From: Trichoplusia ni
Taxonomy: Eukaryota; Arthropoda; Insecta; Lepidoptera; Noctuidae
Length of the DNA stretch: 64,000 nucleotides
Reading direction: 5' to 3'
Assembly: GCF_003590095.1 (NCBI RefSeq)
Contig: NC_039478.1
Coordinates: 19,716,001-19,780,000 of the forward strand
Shown here piece by piece: positions 11,568 to 23,374 of this stretch. A program made the position numbers and the translations under genes. The number at the start of each line of letters is the position of its first letter. Position 1 is the stretch's first letter. The notes beneath the pieces are model-generated. The model was not told the origin of the DNA and searched no databases. It was given only the letters and a program-made list of their open reading frames with translations.

Positions 11568-11579
11568 TAATAAAATGTT
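11568..11579. repeat. Right target-site duplication of the LINE
   Basis: TAATAAAATGTT here matches 5985-5996. It marks the exact 5' boundary of the LINE, 250 bases upstream of the WARS2 start codon. Confidence 0.85.
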
Positions 11580-11828
11580 AATGTCTTTGACGGGTATACG
11601 CGCATGTCAAATCTATACTTGTCAGCGTGTGACGTTTGGCGGGAGGTGTCACAGTGACATTTCGAGTTATCAACAAAGATTTTAGGTTACAAATATTTCT
11701 ATCGAAATAAGAATCCGGTATTTTGAATGAAGGCAGAAGATAATTAATCAAGATTAATTTCTTATAACAGTATGTCATTACTTTTTACTAAATTAAGTAA
11801 TATTCAATGCTATCGGTGTACGAGAAAT

Positions 11829-14800
11829 ATGTTTTTTAGTCGAATAAGTAGATATTGTACGAATAAGGTACGTTATAATGGGATGTCATGCCAGATTTTG
11901 TGACTACACTGTTTAAAAATTAATGTAATTATTTGGTACTTTGAAATCAGACAGGAAGCGATTCTACTAGTCGAAAAGAGGAGTGGCCTCGTCGTGTAGT
12001 GACGGGCTTGCAACCGACGGGCTCACTTCACATTGGAAACTATTTTGGCGCAGTGCGTCGCTGCGTACGCCTTCAGGAGCAAGGCGAGGACCTCATGATA
12101 TTCATAGCAGACCTACATGCGCTAACTACTCACCAGGTAGGACGCTATACATGTCAGATTTCAGAGTTTGTCTAGCAAGCAATATGTAAAGAGACATTCT
12201 TTACAGAGTACAGGTTTCGATAGTAGGTGATTTTCTTTGCTTTCTGTCCTAACTGTTAGCCAGGATCTCTCACCGAAAAACTTAAGCTTGGTGTGTCCCA
12301 GGGAAGTCAATGACCAGCCTTGGAACCAACAACAAATTTAATCACAAATGTGAAGAGTAACAAATTAAATGTTCCACTTCCCTCCATATAGCGTTGCCAG
12401 GCGTCCGGATAAAGCCGGACATAGTTAGGCTTTTTGATTGCATGTCCCTAAAATAAACGGTGTCCGTCTTGTACGGCTTTTGTTAGGCTTTTTACAATAA
12501 GTAAGATGATGAAGTCATTTTTATTTTAGTTATGTCTTATTTGTTCATAAATGTTTAATTTTATTTTATTGTGCAACTCAAAGAGAAAAAGTTTTTATTT
12601 TAATAATCAAAAAGACCAGATTTTACATAAAAAATTGTCATACCTAAATTCTCAATAATATAGGGTGTCCGGCTTTTTTAACCAAATGTCCGGCTATTAG
12701 GTTTCGCGACCTGGCAACGCTACCTCCATAGCAAGCATAGACACTAAAGACGAAATATATAGCTAGTTGTAGCAAAGAAAAGGGATTGACAACTGACTTA
12801 AGCTTATTTACTTGACACCATGGATGCCCATGCATGTAAATGGGTGGGTTAAGCCTACAAATGTATAATTTATTGCTTGTAGATGGAGTAATCTTATGCA
12901 TTATACAGTTTTTATTGGGCTTCATTGGTATACAAGCTTGACCAAAAGATAAGTAATCTTGGTGTCTTTTATACAAACTCATCCTACTAATTTTATAAAA
13001 GCGAAAGTTTGTATGTACACCAAACCCACTGCGCCACGGGGTTCAATCTTCGCTTTACTTTTTTTATTGTTTAATTTGTAGATTGCGTTTTTGGACAAAA
13101 GCAGGAGGTACCAAGATTGGTTGCCCTATTTCTTATACCTTAACAATGGTGTATAGTTGGATTCTTATGGTACGTATCTTGTTGGAAGGATCCCTCGGAG
13201 TTGCAGGACAACGTGTTGGAGCTTACAGCATGCCTATTAGCTAGTGGCATAGATCCGTCTCGCAGCATACTGTTCCTGCAGTCGGCGGTGGCACGGCACT
13301 CGGAACTGTGCTGGCTGTTGACTTGCCTGGCCACCCACGCGCGCCTGGCGCACCTGCCGCAGTACAAGGAGAAGGCGGCGCGCATGAAGGAGGTGCCGCT
13401 GGGCCTGCTGCTGTACCCGGTGCTGCAGGCCGCGGACGTGCTACTGTACGGCGCCACGCACGTGCCTGTGGGCGCCGACCAGCTGCAGCATTTGCAGGTC
13501 GCTTCGCAGCTGGTGCGGACCTTCACGCACCGCTACGGACCTGCCTTCCCTACACCCAAGCCCATGTTATCTGGTAACCTAACCTACTTTTAGCCTGACA
13601 AATGTGTTTACATATTTTTTTTAATCGAATTGTCTCTTCGTATTTCGTAATTTGCACCACGTAAATAGATGTTAGTTTAACTAAAACAACTTGAGTTGTA
13701 AGTCACTCTTAATCAGCGTTGCCAGATTTTTTTTTTGACAAGTCGGGACTCGGGTACTTTTTGCGTGAAAATAGCGGGATTCTTCCGTCAGAAGCGGGAC
13801 ATGGTAAAGTTGATGTTTGATGTTCCGCGCGAGAACAACATAAGGAAACAAGTGTAACTTAACTCCGCGAAAAAATTACGGAGCTTTTTTTTAGATCCAT
13901 ATTTTGAGTGAATCCGCCCCGGGCGACGGTAAACCATGCTGAGCCACTGGTTTCAAATAATAGTCTGTGTGAATCATACGAAAGGCGTACGGTCAAGTTC
14001 TCTCCGAAAAGCGGGACCGAGCCTGTCCCGCGCGGGACATTAAAATTTGATTTTAAAATCGGGACGTCTGGCAACGCTGCTCTTAATCCAGCTATACCAT
14101 GATTTTTCTGTACATACAGATGACTGCAGTGAACGACTACGAAGTTTGCGTGACCCAAGTAAGAAGATGTCTAAATCTGACACAGATCCTAAATCACGCA
14201 TTCTCATGACTGACTCCGATGAAACCATCGAGTTGAAAATCAGGAAAGCTGTCACTGACTTTACGCCACAGGTTTGTAATTAGACTTTTTTTTCGGGATG
14301 AAACGCGAATGAATACACCCACTTTAAGGACACGGCGCGGCGTCGGGATTTGACGGCTTTCCACCGCTTAAGGTAGTCACTCGCGCATGCTCTGCGCGGA
14401 TTGGGGTGGACCATAGAAATCTAAATAACAAGGTAATAGAAATGGCATACACCGCGGCGATCTATTGAAACGCATGTCGCCGGTGGGCGGGGCTTCAACA
14501 CATTCACAGCAAATAACTACGCAATCACGCAAACATTAACATCGAGAAGACCAAGCAAACAACACTAGGCTGTACATCTATTGCAATAAGGTTGACTTTG
14601 TCGTTGTATGGATTCACTAACTCACACAGTCATTGCATTTTTTTGCGTTAGTCGTAGTGATTACGTAAACTACACTAGGGATTGACTACGGATATAATGA
14701 AAGACGAAATTATGAGTGACAATGTTTTTTGTTGTATTCTTCTATATTATGCACTTACAAAAAAAAAAAATTCGCTAATTGTCGGTTGACAAAAAAAAAT

Positions 14801-16301
14801 ATAATTAGGAAATACTTGGTAGGTAGGTTTGGTATATACCTACGGTGGTTTTTTAGTCGTCTTACAAAAGCAGCCCAGTTCATGTATCCAATGACTAGCA
14901 AACGTTCATAATAGAAAAATAGGTATTTATGAGATTTGGATAAATTTAAATTGCAATTTTTATTCAATGCTATAACGCAAGGCGTACTTTTTGAAACATT
15001 CAGTTGCAAGCGCGGTCCGAGCCGTAATAATGGAGAGGGGCGCGGGCGGCGGCGGGCGGCAAGTTATCAAGCATGCAACTAATTTCATAGTGTATATTCG
15101 GCCTAAGTTGTAGGGTACCAATTTCGTTTACCCGTGGTAGACATCCACTTGTCTTTTGTATTTATTTCAATCCTGTGGGAATCTGAAATAAAAGGATATT
15201 CAATAATATGTTCACAAAAACAAACGACTATTAAAATTGTTACTTTTCGTATACAATGTTCATTTTGGATAATTTGTCCGCACTTAACCACATCACTATT
15301 TCCGACAGTTTTGTGCGGCCGTACCACTACAAATACGATCGCATTGATAAATATTATTTTTCGTTATACATTTCTCTTTTTACAACGGTGCATTTCTGTA
15401 AGTTTCTTACTGCAGAGGCAATGATTAGTAAAGAATGCAATTGTTGCAGGATGGTGCGATATAAATATGGTTTATAATGAAGGTTATGTTTTGAAATTTA
15501 ATTTTGCAATAACATCAATATTACTGCAATAATTCACTTACCGATAAAATGTTATCTATTTATTTACGTTATCACACGATGCAGATGAATTTCCAGCCTG
15601 AGAAACCCCGCAAAACACCATTTTTAGTGGTTCTTGCTGTGACGACGTTCCGCGAGCGACTGAGCGTAAGTTCGCGCGCTGGTGTCGTCCAAGACACCAG
15701 TGTGGCGACAAGGTCACGCGGCGTTGGCACTTCTATTACCTTGTTATTTAGATTTCTATGGGGTGGACTGTCTGAGCCCAAGCCTCAAATGGTTACTTGA
15801 GGGATTACTGGAAGTAAACGCTCAGGGGTGGAATTAACTACCTTAATATAGGTAATAATAATTCTGGGATAGGTTTTTGCACAGAAACAATTCAAGTATT
15901 TTTTATGTATATAATATGGTTTACGAACGATATACTATAATATACGCTGTTCACTTGCGTAGCTCGAATGCCTCGACTTATAGACTTATACAATGCAGGT
16001 TACATACGAGCCCGACACGCGGCCGGGGGTGTCGAATCTCGTAGCGATCCACTGTCTAGCAGAAGACAAGTTGCCCGAGGAAGTGGTGGAGGAAGCGGAC
16101 GGGCTCAGCACGGCGCAGTACAAGCGCGTGGTGGCGGCGGCGTTGCAACGCGCAGTCGGGCCCGTGCGCGACAGAGCGCGCGAGTTGCGCGCCCAGCCCG
16201 ACCTGCTGCGCGACGTGCTGCGCCACGGCGCCGCGCGCGCCCGGCCGCGCGCCGACGAGGCCTACGGGCGCGCGGCGCGGCTGGTGGGGCTGGCGCGCTA
16301 G
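11829..16301 (+). CDS. WARS2: Mitochondrial tryptophanyl-tRNA synthetase, 5 exons
   Basis: This class I aminoacyl-tRNA synthetase charges mitochondrial tRNA-Trp. Exons are 11829-11867, 11951-12136, 13189-13573, 14120-14271 and 15999-16301. All boundaries are GT/AG with matching phases (0, 0, 1, 0), giving 354 aa, the usual length of mitochondrial TrpRS. Exon 1 is a 13-residue arginine-bearing leader that fits a mitochondrial presequence. The HIGH-class signature appears as GSLHIGN (residues 38-43), and the second signature KMSKS at 219-223. Other family blocks are FIADLHALT, GIDPSRSILF, PVLQAADVLLYG, THVPVGADQ, RKAVTDFTPQ and GVSNLVAIH. Two hAT-type MITEs sit in introns 2 and 3. A 31-bp inverted repeat lies in intron 4. 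The last two exons are very GC-rich. The stop codon overlaps the stop of the next, convergent gene. Confidence 0.93.
12389..12722. mobile_element. hAT-type MITE in WARS2 intron 2, with 8-bp TSD
   Basis: The ends are inverted copies, TAGCGTTGCCAGG at the left and CCTGGCAACGCTA at the right, with further inner matches around GCCGGACAT. CCTCCATA occurs immediately outside both ends (12381-12388 and 12723-12730). An 8-bp duplication with this terminus is the hAT superfamily pattern. There is no open frame, so it is non-autonomous. Confidence 0.88.
12982..13020 (+). repeat. Truncated Helitron-like repeat (5' end)
   Basis: TCCTACTAATTTTATAAAAG followed by CGAAAGTTTGTATG is the same 5' end as the copies at 18945, 30588 and 37756. 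Only about 40 bases remain before the sequence diverges. Confidence 0.6.
13714..14079. mobile_element. hAT-type MITE in WARS2 intron 3, with 8-bp TSD
   Basis: The terminal inverted repeats are CAGCGTTGCCAGA and TCTGGCAACGCTG. CTCTTAAT flanks both sides exactly (13706-13713 and 14080-14087). The 366-bp body has GGGAC-rich internal inverted segments and no transposase. It ends only 40 bases before the exon 4 acceptor of WARS2. Its termini resemble those of the MITE in intron 2, but the bodies differ. Confidence 0.88.
14411..15761. repeat. 31-bp perfect inverted repeat pair in WARS2 intron 4
   Basis: Bases 14411-14441 and 15731-15761 are exact reverse complements over 31 bases. The core is AAATCTAAATAACAAGG on the left. 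The DNA between them is AT-rich and codes for nothing recognisable. The pair could be the ends of a decayed 1.35 kb element or two separate insertions of one repeat in opposite orientation. Confidence 0.75.
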
Positions 16302-19300
16302 AGGCGGTGGTGGTGGTGCTGCAGCGGCGCCAGGTGCTCGGGCAGCGCGTGCGGGTGCGCGTGCGGCGGCGGCTCGCGGCGCTCGCGCAGCAGCGCCAGC
16401 AGGTCGCGCAGCAGGTCCACGGCCTGCGCCACGGCCTCGGCCTGCTTCTCGGCGGCCAGCGCGCTGCGCATGGCGGCCTCGGCCAGCAGCTCCTCAGTGG
16501 CGGGGCGCGGCTCGGGCCCGCCCGACCCCTCCGAGCACATGTCGTCGTCCAGCAGCGCCGGCTTGCGTTCCTCGTCCGAGTGGCTCGCGCGCCGCCCGCC
16601 CGCGCTCGCTGTCAATGTGCGTCACGATAATGACACTCCATTTGTGTAGTTTTATTGTTTAATTGACTAGAGATTAATATAACTAGATCATAATAAAAAT
16701 ATTGAATAATTATATCATGTTGTATTTTAGTTACATATAGTGATAATAAATAAATTGGTTACTTAGGTTCACGCGAATATAAGACATTGAAATGAAAGTA
16801 CCTCTACGGATTTTATCGCGGTTCCAATTAAACGACACTTCAAGCCGCCCAAGAAGATTAGCCAGTCCTTACCATTCGTCAAGTGTCACATACCTCTTCA
16901 AGATGCAGGAGTTAATAATCTAAATTGTGACTGCGGCCTCTCTTCCATCTGTCAAACGAACCGGAGCATAGGGACCCGAGATAAAGAACAAATAGCTGAC
17001 GTAAAACACCGCCACTCAACGAAGTCTGTAGTTGCCGAACATGTTGAAGGCTTTAGCCATTATATTAGATTTGACCAAGCACAGATCCTCCAGGATCCAA
17101 TAATACATAAACTCAAGGCCAAACCCAAGAGCAGAGCTGCAAGACATCAAGAATCAGTAAGCTCATCAGTAGGTCCGACCACAAATAATTAGTTAAAATA
17201 TGAAGGTAGAACGACAACATCTTCTGTCAAGACGAACGCCATCTCAGTCTGCCCGTGACCATGATACCTGCAAAGGTGCCGAAACGTCGGGAACTAAAAT
17301 CTAAAATTAAACCGCGATAAAATCCGTAAAAGTAGTTTCATTTCAATGGTAAATGTATAATATGCTGAAAACACAATCATGAATGTTCACCTATTTTTTT
17401 CTTTATTTAAATTAAATAACATATAAATTACATTTTTAAATATAGGCATATAAAAAAAAAACAACATATATTTATAAATATAAAAAATAGTGTCCAACCG
17501 GCAACGGGAACATTCACCTATTTTATTATTACTACATTAATGATAAATGGTTGCCACTATAGTAGTGATGTTTTCATATAAAAATTAAAAATAAAACAGG
17601 TATTTTCCCTTTAGCTATTTAAGCAACAAAAAATACAAAACTGTGTGTGATGTAATGATTCTGTAAAATTTATACACAACCGTGACATCACATGTAAGTT
17701 TCATACGTTGTAATTTGATCGTTTTATATTGTGGGACAAAAGCAAAACTACTTATCCATGATTATGCATTGCATGCAAGATGGTCACTGAAAAATAAATC
17801 ATACCTGTTTGGCATAATATATCTATGGTATCGTAACTTTTTTAATGGTTTAATTTATTTCTAGTAATGATTTTATAACTGAGTCACTGTCTGTCCATCT
17901 GTCTGTACTATGTACAGTTGAAGTTTTCACACTTATTTTTTTGCCAGTGATATATTTGTGCGTAGTAACCTTGATTTTCTTTAGCCTATTTATTTGGAAT
18001 CCTCATTGCCACGAGTCCTACTCGCACATGACCGGCTTTCTCGTATGCGTTTGAGTGGCGCCCTGCATGGTATTCATTCGCAAAAAAGCCCGTCAGAAGT
18101 TGTCAGCTACCTCCAGAGCGTAACGAGGTAACAAACATGCATACTTGCGCATTTCTAATATTAGTCTGACAATAAAATATAAAAAAAAATAATCATTTTA
18201 GTCTTATATGTGATGTAGAACATGTCTATTTTTACGCTTATGTAATATGCACTGTTTTTTTATAAGCAGGGTATTTAAATTAAATTCTATAACTTTTTAC
18301 GAATGAAGAAATTAAATAACATAATGACATCATACAAGCTATTAATATGTCTTAAATAAATCGGGTAATAACTATTGGGGCAAATTTTCAAACCATTGGT
18401 CATGCTGTGTTCATTAATTTATTTGAAGTAACTTTCTGATGAAATAATTAATTTTTTATAGCTTTTACATGTCATTCGTTAAGCTAGCTGGGTCTAGCCG
18501 ATAGAACTGGCTACCCTGAAAAGAAGGGTCCAAACAAATTTCTGACAGTGTAGAGATGCAGGCATGTAGAGTGGCAGATCTTTGAATGATGAAATAATTG
18601 ATTATGATTACAAAATATATGAAAAACCTTTTGTACTATATTTTTTTTTCTATTTGTTATGGACCAGGTGATTAATTCGGGCATTATTTATATTGCCAAA
18701 GCATTATGAATAATGTCTAGCTTTACCGGGCTCAGTTATGAATTACTATTTTAACTTCATTATTTATCAAATTGCACGGTCAATTTGATACTAATGTCTT
18801 ACTTATATTATTTTTTTACTTTAAACGATGATTAGAAACTTTAAGAGAAGATGTTGGTCTTACGTAGGTAATAATGAGTCTAATTGCTTAAACTGTAGTT
18901 TATTTTATGTTTTATAATTATTAATAATGTTTTATAATTATTAATCCTACTACCATTATAAAGGCGAAAGTTTGTAAGTATGGATGTATGGATGTTTGTT
19001 ACTCTTTCACGTAAAAACTACTGAATGGGTTTGAATGAAACTTTACCACAATATAGCTTATACATCAGAATAACACATAGGCTCCCTTTTATCCCGATGT
19101 TTGGAATAGTTCCCGAGGGAAAATTTAAAAGGTGTGTAAAAGCTATAAGATCACTAAGGGGATTTTTTCCATGGAAACGGGGACCACCGACCGCTGTAAA
19201 CTGAAGTCCACGCAGACGGAGTCGCGGGCAACAGCTAGTTATTAATAATATTTTATAATAATTAGTAATTTCTATAAAACAAAGATATGTCGTGAAAGTT

Positions 19301-21102
19301 TTATTTTAAATTTAATTATATTTATGCTATATTTTTTTTAATATGACTTTCCAGAACTAGTGGAATTTTAAAGTAGAAGTTATTCCAAATAATGAGGCAC
19401 GAGACGAGCGAGCGAAGCGAGCGGTGCCGCGGCAGCGGGCGGCGAGTGCTAGAAACGACTCGCATTTCGATACTGTTCTGTTGATTTCTCGTCATTTACA
19501 GTCAGTTGCTCACTTAGTATTTATATAACACTAATTTATAAATTTTGACACTTGGAATTGTAATTTACAGTCACTCGTTTTGGACCAATATGTTATGGAC
19601 CAAGTACACAAGACACAGACAAAAAAAACTGGTCTATAATGAAGAATAATGATTTTAAATAATGCAACTGTCTTGCCACTACAGTCTGATCATTTTAGAC
19701 TTACTACCTGCATTTTGAAAGATTTGTCATTGCACATAATAGTGGTATGATATTGCATTAGCAACTACAATATCATATTTTCTGATTACTAAAGACATAA
19801 TATTATGTGTTTCTTGAAGGAACTTAAAACGTTTCTTAAGAGGTAAGTGGGGGATGTAGGGATAAGTAGTATATTATACAGTGTGGACAGTATTTGAGCA
19901 CTTCGGTGAAGAAGATTTGAAAGCCACTTAAGTTTTCTGTGAAATTCAGATAATAGTTGGTTTTAAAGGTAGCTATTACATTCAAGACATTCTTGGTGAC
20001 AGATGGATGGACAGATAGCCTTAGTTAATACTAATGCTTATGTTGTGTGGCCTTTGGGTGTAAAATGACATTGAAAATTAAATACAAATATTAGATATAG
20101 TTACATTCTTGTCCGCTGCAATTGAATATGTTCTGCACACGCTCCTCAGCACTGGAGAGATCTCCTAGAGTGCCACCAGCTGCAGACTTCCTACGAGTTT
20201 TGTATTTAATATCAGCCCAGTACTGTAACAATAATTATATATAATTTTTCATTAATTACACACATTTGATGAGTAGAATTTGTGCCAAAGAAATACTAGC
20301 ATTTATGTGCTTCAGATAAATTATATGAGATCCAAACCCACAAATTTTATTATTATAATGATATATATAATTAAATAGAAACTAGGGGTCAGAGTATAGC
20401 AAAATGTGTGATTAGTTTTTTTGGACTTAAAATTTCACCCAAAATCATTGCATTAACAAACCTTCGGGAGCCAGAGGGATGTGAGAGTAGTAGGTTCATT
20501 TTAAATAAAAATACAGGAAGCATATTATAGTATATTGTAATTCTTTATTAAACACAATATTTTATTTGCATCCCACAACTCACAACAGTCAAGGTCACGG
20601 GTCTAGGTTTTAATTAGACCTTGGGTTCAGCAAGTGGTAAATTTTGATAAAGTGTACAGCAAGAAATGGTAGTATCCTGTTTTTGTATTTTTCCTACATA
20701 ACTATTATTTAATACAATAAAAGTTTATTAAAATATTTATAGATCTTCAGCTACATGAAATAATTAGTTTTTGCCCTCTTACTAGGTTATCAGTAACTTT
20801 TAATCTGGGCCGGTTTTCAGGACGTGAAAGCGGCATAGCTTAACTATTTATTGAGCTGACAGTAAAACAAAATGTCCTTTGCCACTTACCCGGCACCACT
20901 TATCCGGTGATTTTCGTGCACCGTTACTGTCAGCCGCCGCCGCGTTCAGCCGCTCTGCCAACAGTCGCCAAAGTTTGCTTGAACTAAAGCGAGAGTAAAT
21001 TGATTGCTTGCCGGCAGCAAAGTCGGGATGCTCTTCCATAAACGAAAGTAGTAAATCCAGTTGCTCAGAACTCACTCTACATCTTGTTATCACTGCACTC
21101 AT
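16298..21102 (-). CDS. Myb/SANT-like DNA-binding protein (zeste/MADF-style), 3 exons
   Basis: Exons on the minus strand are 21102-20890, 20222-20105 and 16608-16298. Phases 0 and 1 agree across both introns and give 213 aa. Residues 8-105 fit the insect Myb/SANT-like domain: RVSSEQLDLLLSFMEEHP, GKQS, SSKLWRLLAERLN, KSPDKWCR, then YWADIKYKTRRK and AEERVQNIF across the first junction. This domain binds DNA in zeste-like regulators. The C-terminus is acidic, then forms a predicted leucine/alanine-rich helix (EELLAEAAMRSALAAEKQAE through DLLRDLLALL) suited to self-association, and ends in a histidine-rich tail. The last exon is much more GC-rich than the rest. Its stop codon lies in the same CTAG as the WARS2 stop. 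The target is unknown. Confidence 0.82.
16785..17348. mobile_element. Inverted-repeat element, possibly Penelope-related, in an intron
   Basis: The outer ends are inverted: CATTGAAATGAAAGTACCTC at the left, and a right end that reads CATTGAAATGAAACTAC on the other strand. Similarity continues through GGATTTTATCGCGGTT, about 39 bases in all. Near 17262-17295 it holds TACCTGCAAAGGTGCCGAAA followed by CGTCGGG. I associate that motif with Penelope-like retroelement ends that carry hammerhead-type ribozymes, but this is inference. No coding sequence is present. It lies in the long second intron of the Myb/SANT gene. Confidence 0.5.
18945..19238 (+). mobile_element. Non-autonomous Helitron-like element
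   Basis: It begins with TC (TCCTACTACCATTATAAAGG) and ends with CTAG (GGGCAACAGCTAG). It lies between a host A and a host T, as Helitrons do. The end sequences recur at 12982, 30238-30284 (inverted), 30588-31424 and 37756. No Rep/helicase frame is present. It is in intron 2 of the Myb/SANT gene. Confidence 0.65.
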
Positions 21103-23374
21103 GTCTGTGATACATATCCGTAAGGTAACAAAAGATGCACCTACAATATACACATTATATTGTTCACAATACTGATCAGTTTATAGTTTTTATTTATTTA
21201 CTATGATTTTATTGTCATCAATTACATTCAAAGATTCGGATAGCATATGCAAGTACCCTTTCAACGAGGACTCCTTATTACGGATGCACTTAGTAAATGC
21301 TTTTTTTAATCAATTGTGAATATTTTTGACAGTTTTCAATGGAGGTACGCTACCTCTCTAACTGACTTAAACACACTCAAACAACAGTACTTAGCCAGCC
21401 AATCACGTCTCAGTCACAGTCTCTGGTCTTGTAAGTCTATATCATAATACCCAGACATGTAGTCTTTTAGACTAGAAAGATGTCTATGAAAATGGTACTC
21501 TATAATAAAGCACTCTGTGCGCACTGCACACATCATAGATTAAGAATTACATATTACATGATGATTCTTTATCTAAGACACATAGAGTCTAGCCAGCGAA
21601 GTTGTAATTTCTATCTGAAAATGTTAATTGTGAGTGTAAACCTCTGAGATTCTCTATAAAGTCACGAACAAAACAAATTCAAACAAGAAAAACAAATTAC
21701 TAGGAAAAAATAAAATACAGAATTGATTACCTATTCTCATGAATACCGTGGTTTATTACCGTGGTTGCATTGGTTGCATTAATTTATGAGTACAAACGTG
21801 GGTTAACGACTATTTTGTTCATAATTCATGTCAGTAGGTACGTATAATTTAACAAAGCACCATTACCGACACTGGCAACTAAGAATGGGCAAAAGGCAGT
21901 ATCTATTTATTTATTATCGTATCGTATCGGCCATAGATTTCTTTATTTAAGGTAGCGGCGCGGCGTGGCGCTCTGGCGCTATTAAAAAAGGAGACCATAA
22001 AAAAAGGGACGCGTGATGATTTAAAGTTTTTTTACAACGCCGATGAAGGAGCATCGCTTCAAAAAGGCGGCGGACATCGTGAGGGTTTTAAAACACGTGT
22101 ACAATGAAATCGACTGGTTAAAATACTCGTCATCAACTCTGTATTTTGTTGTCAAAATTTTCAGTTATTTCTTAATGATATCTTTTGTTGGTGTCTCCAC
22201 TATACAGCATCACAAAAATTAAGTATTTTTAAAGTCGTCTTTTTTAAGTCATTGCTGGATAATCTGCTCTCCTTTGGAATTATTGCCAGTATCGAGTAGT
22301 GAATTTTAGACATCAACGGAACAAAAACACGGCGAGGTTGAAGGTGACATTGACACTCATTGTGTTGCCAGAAAAAACATGGGGCTTCCAGAATCCAGAC
22401 TTGGGAAATCCACAGTCATGATGAAAAAGGCGTAAAACGCTTGATACTACATGTATAGTTATTTTTATATCTGTGTAGTTATTTTTTTAACGTTTAACCA
22501 TACAATTCCAGCCCCTTCGGTACGAAGAAAGGCTTCGTCACAGTGGACTCACATTAAATGGAGTGTCGGTATAAAAAAACTTAAGCACTAACAACCGTTC
22601 CAAAAGACTTCGCAATCTACCAGCACTTTTACGCGCAACTGACATAATATATTTTGTTTGTTTACTTTTTTTTATTTTTTTTTATTTATTTTTTTTTATT
22701 CGTTAAATATACAATTACAATATGTAGTGCTCCACAAAACCGGTTTATCGGTTTGCCTGTGGACGAGTCGCAATTTAGTTAATTTTACACATATATTATA
22801 CATATAAAAGTTATACACATAGGTATGTATTTACATATTATTTAACAAGTATTATTTAACGGGATAGTCGATAATCCAACTGTATGGAATAATGTTTACG
22901 CGGCGAGGCCCAAATGAATATAAACCTTATGACGTATCTCTGGTAACCATGGTAACTAATTTTATCATAACACACATCGTACTAGTGAACTAGCTATTGA
23001 CAGATAAATTAATTTTTCTTACTATTGTTTAGCTTCGTTCATCAATAATTTGGTGCCACCAATTTAATATTCCAGTAACTATTGGAAAATAACAAAAGTT
23101 GTCTAGCTTCCTAATTAGAATACCTAACAGCTTCCGTTTCCATTCAATAACAATGTCAAATTTTATCAGTATCCAAAGGTTTTAAACTTCTTTGGTTTAA
23201 TTTAAATGATAAAACAGTCACTTTATAAAGTCCTCTCTATGGATAAGTGTTTGGGACCCGAATTAAAAATAATATACTCAGTTTAAGATTAACCTAAACA
23301 TTAGAAAGTGTGTAGTGTCATTAAATCTTCTCGTGTAATGTAGAGCTAATCACGTCATACGTGTCGCTGGCGTC
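21103..23374. other. Head-to-head intergenic region
   Basis: This is the 2.27 kb space between the start codons of the Myb/SANT gene (minus) and the kinase (plus). It should hold both promoters, but no core motif was convincing. A T-rich tract lies at about 22665-22700. No gene is supported. Confidence 0.5.
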
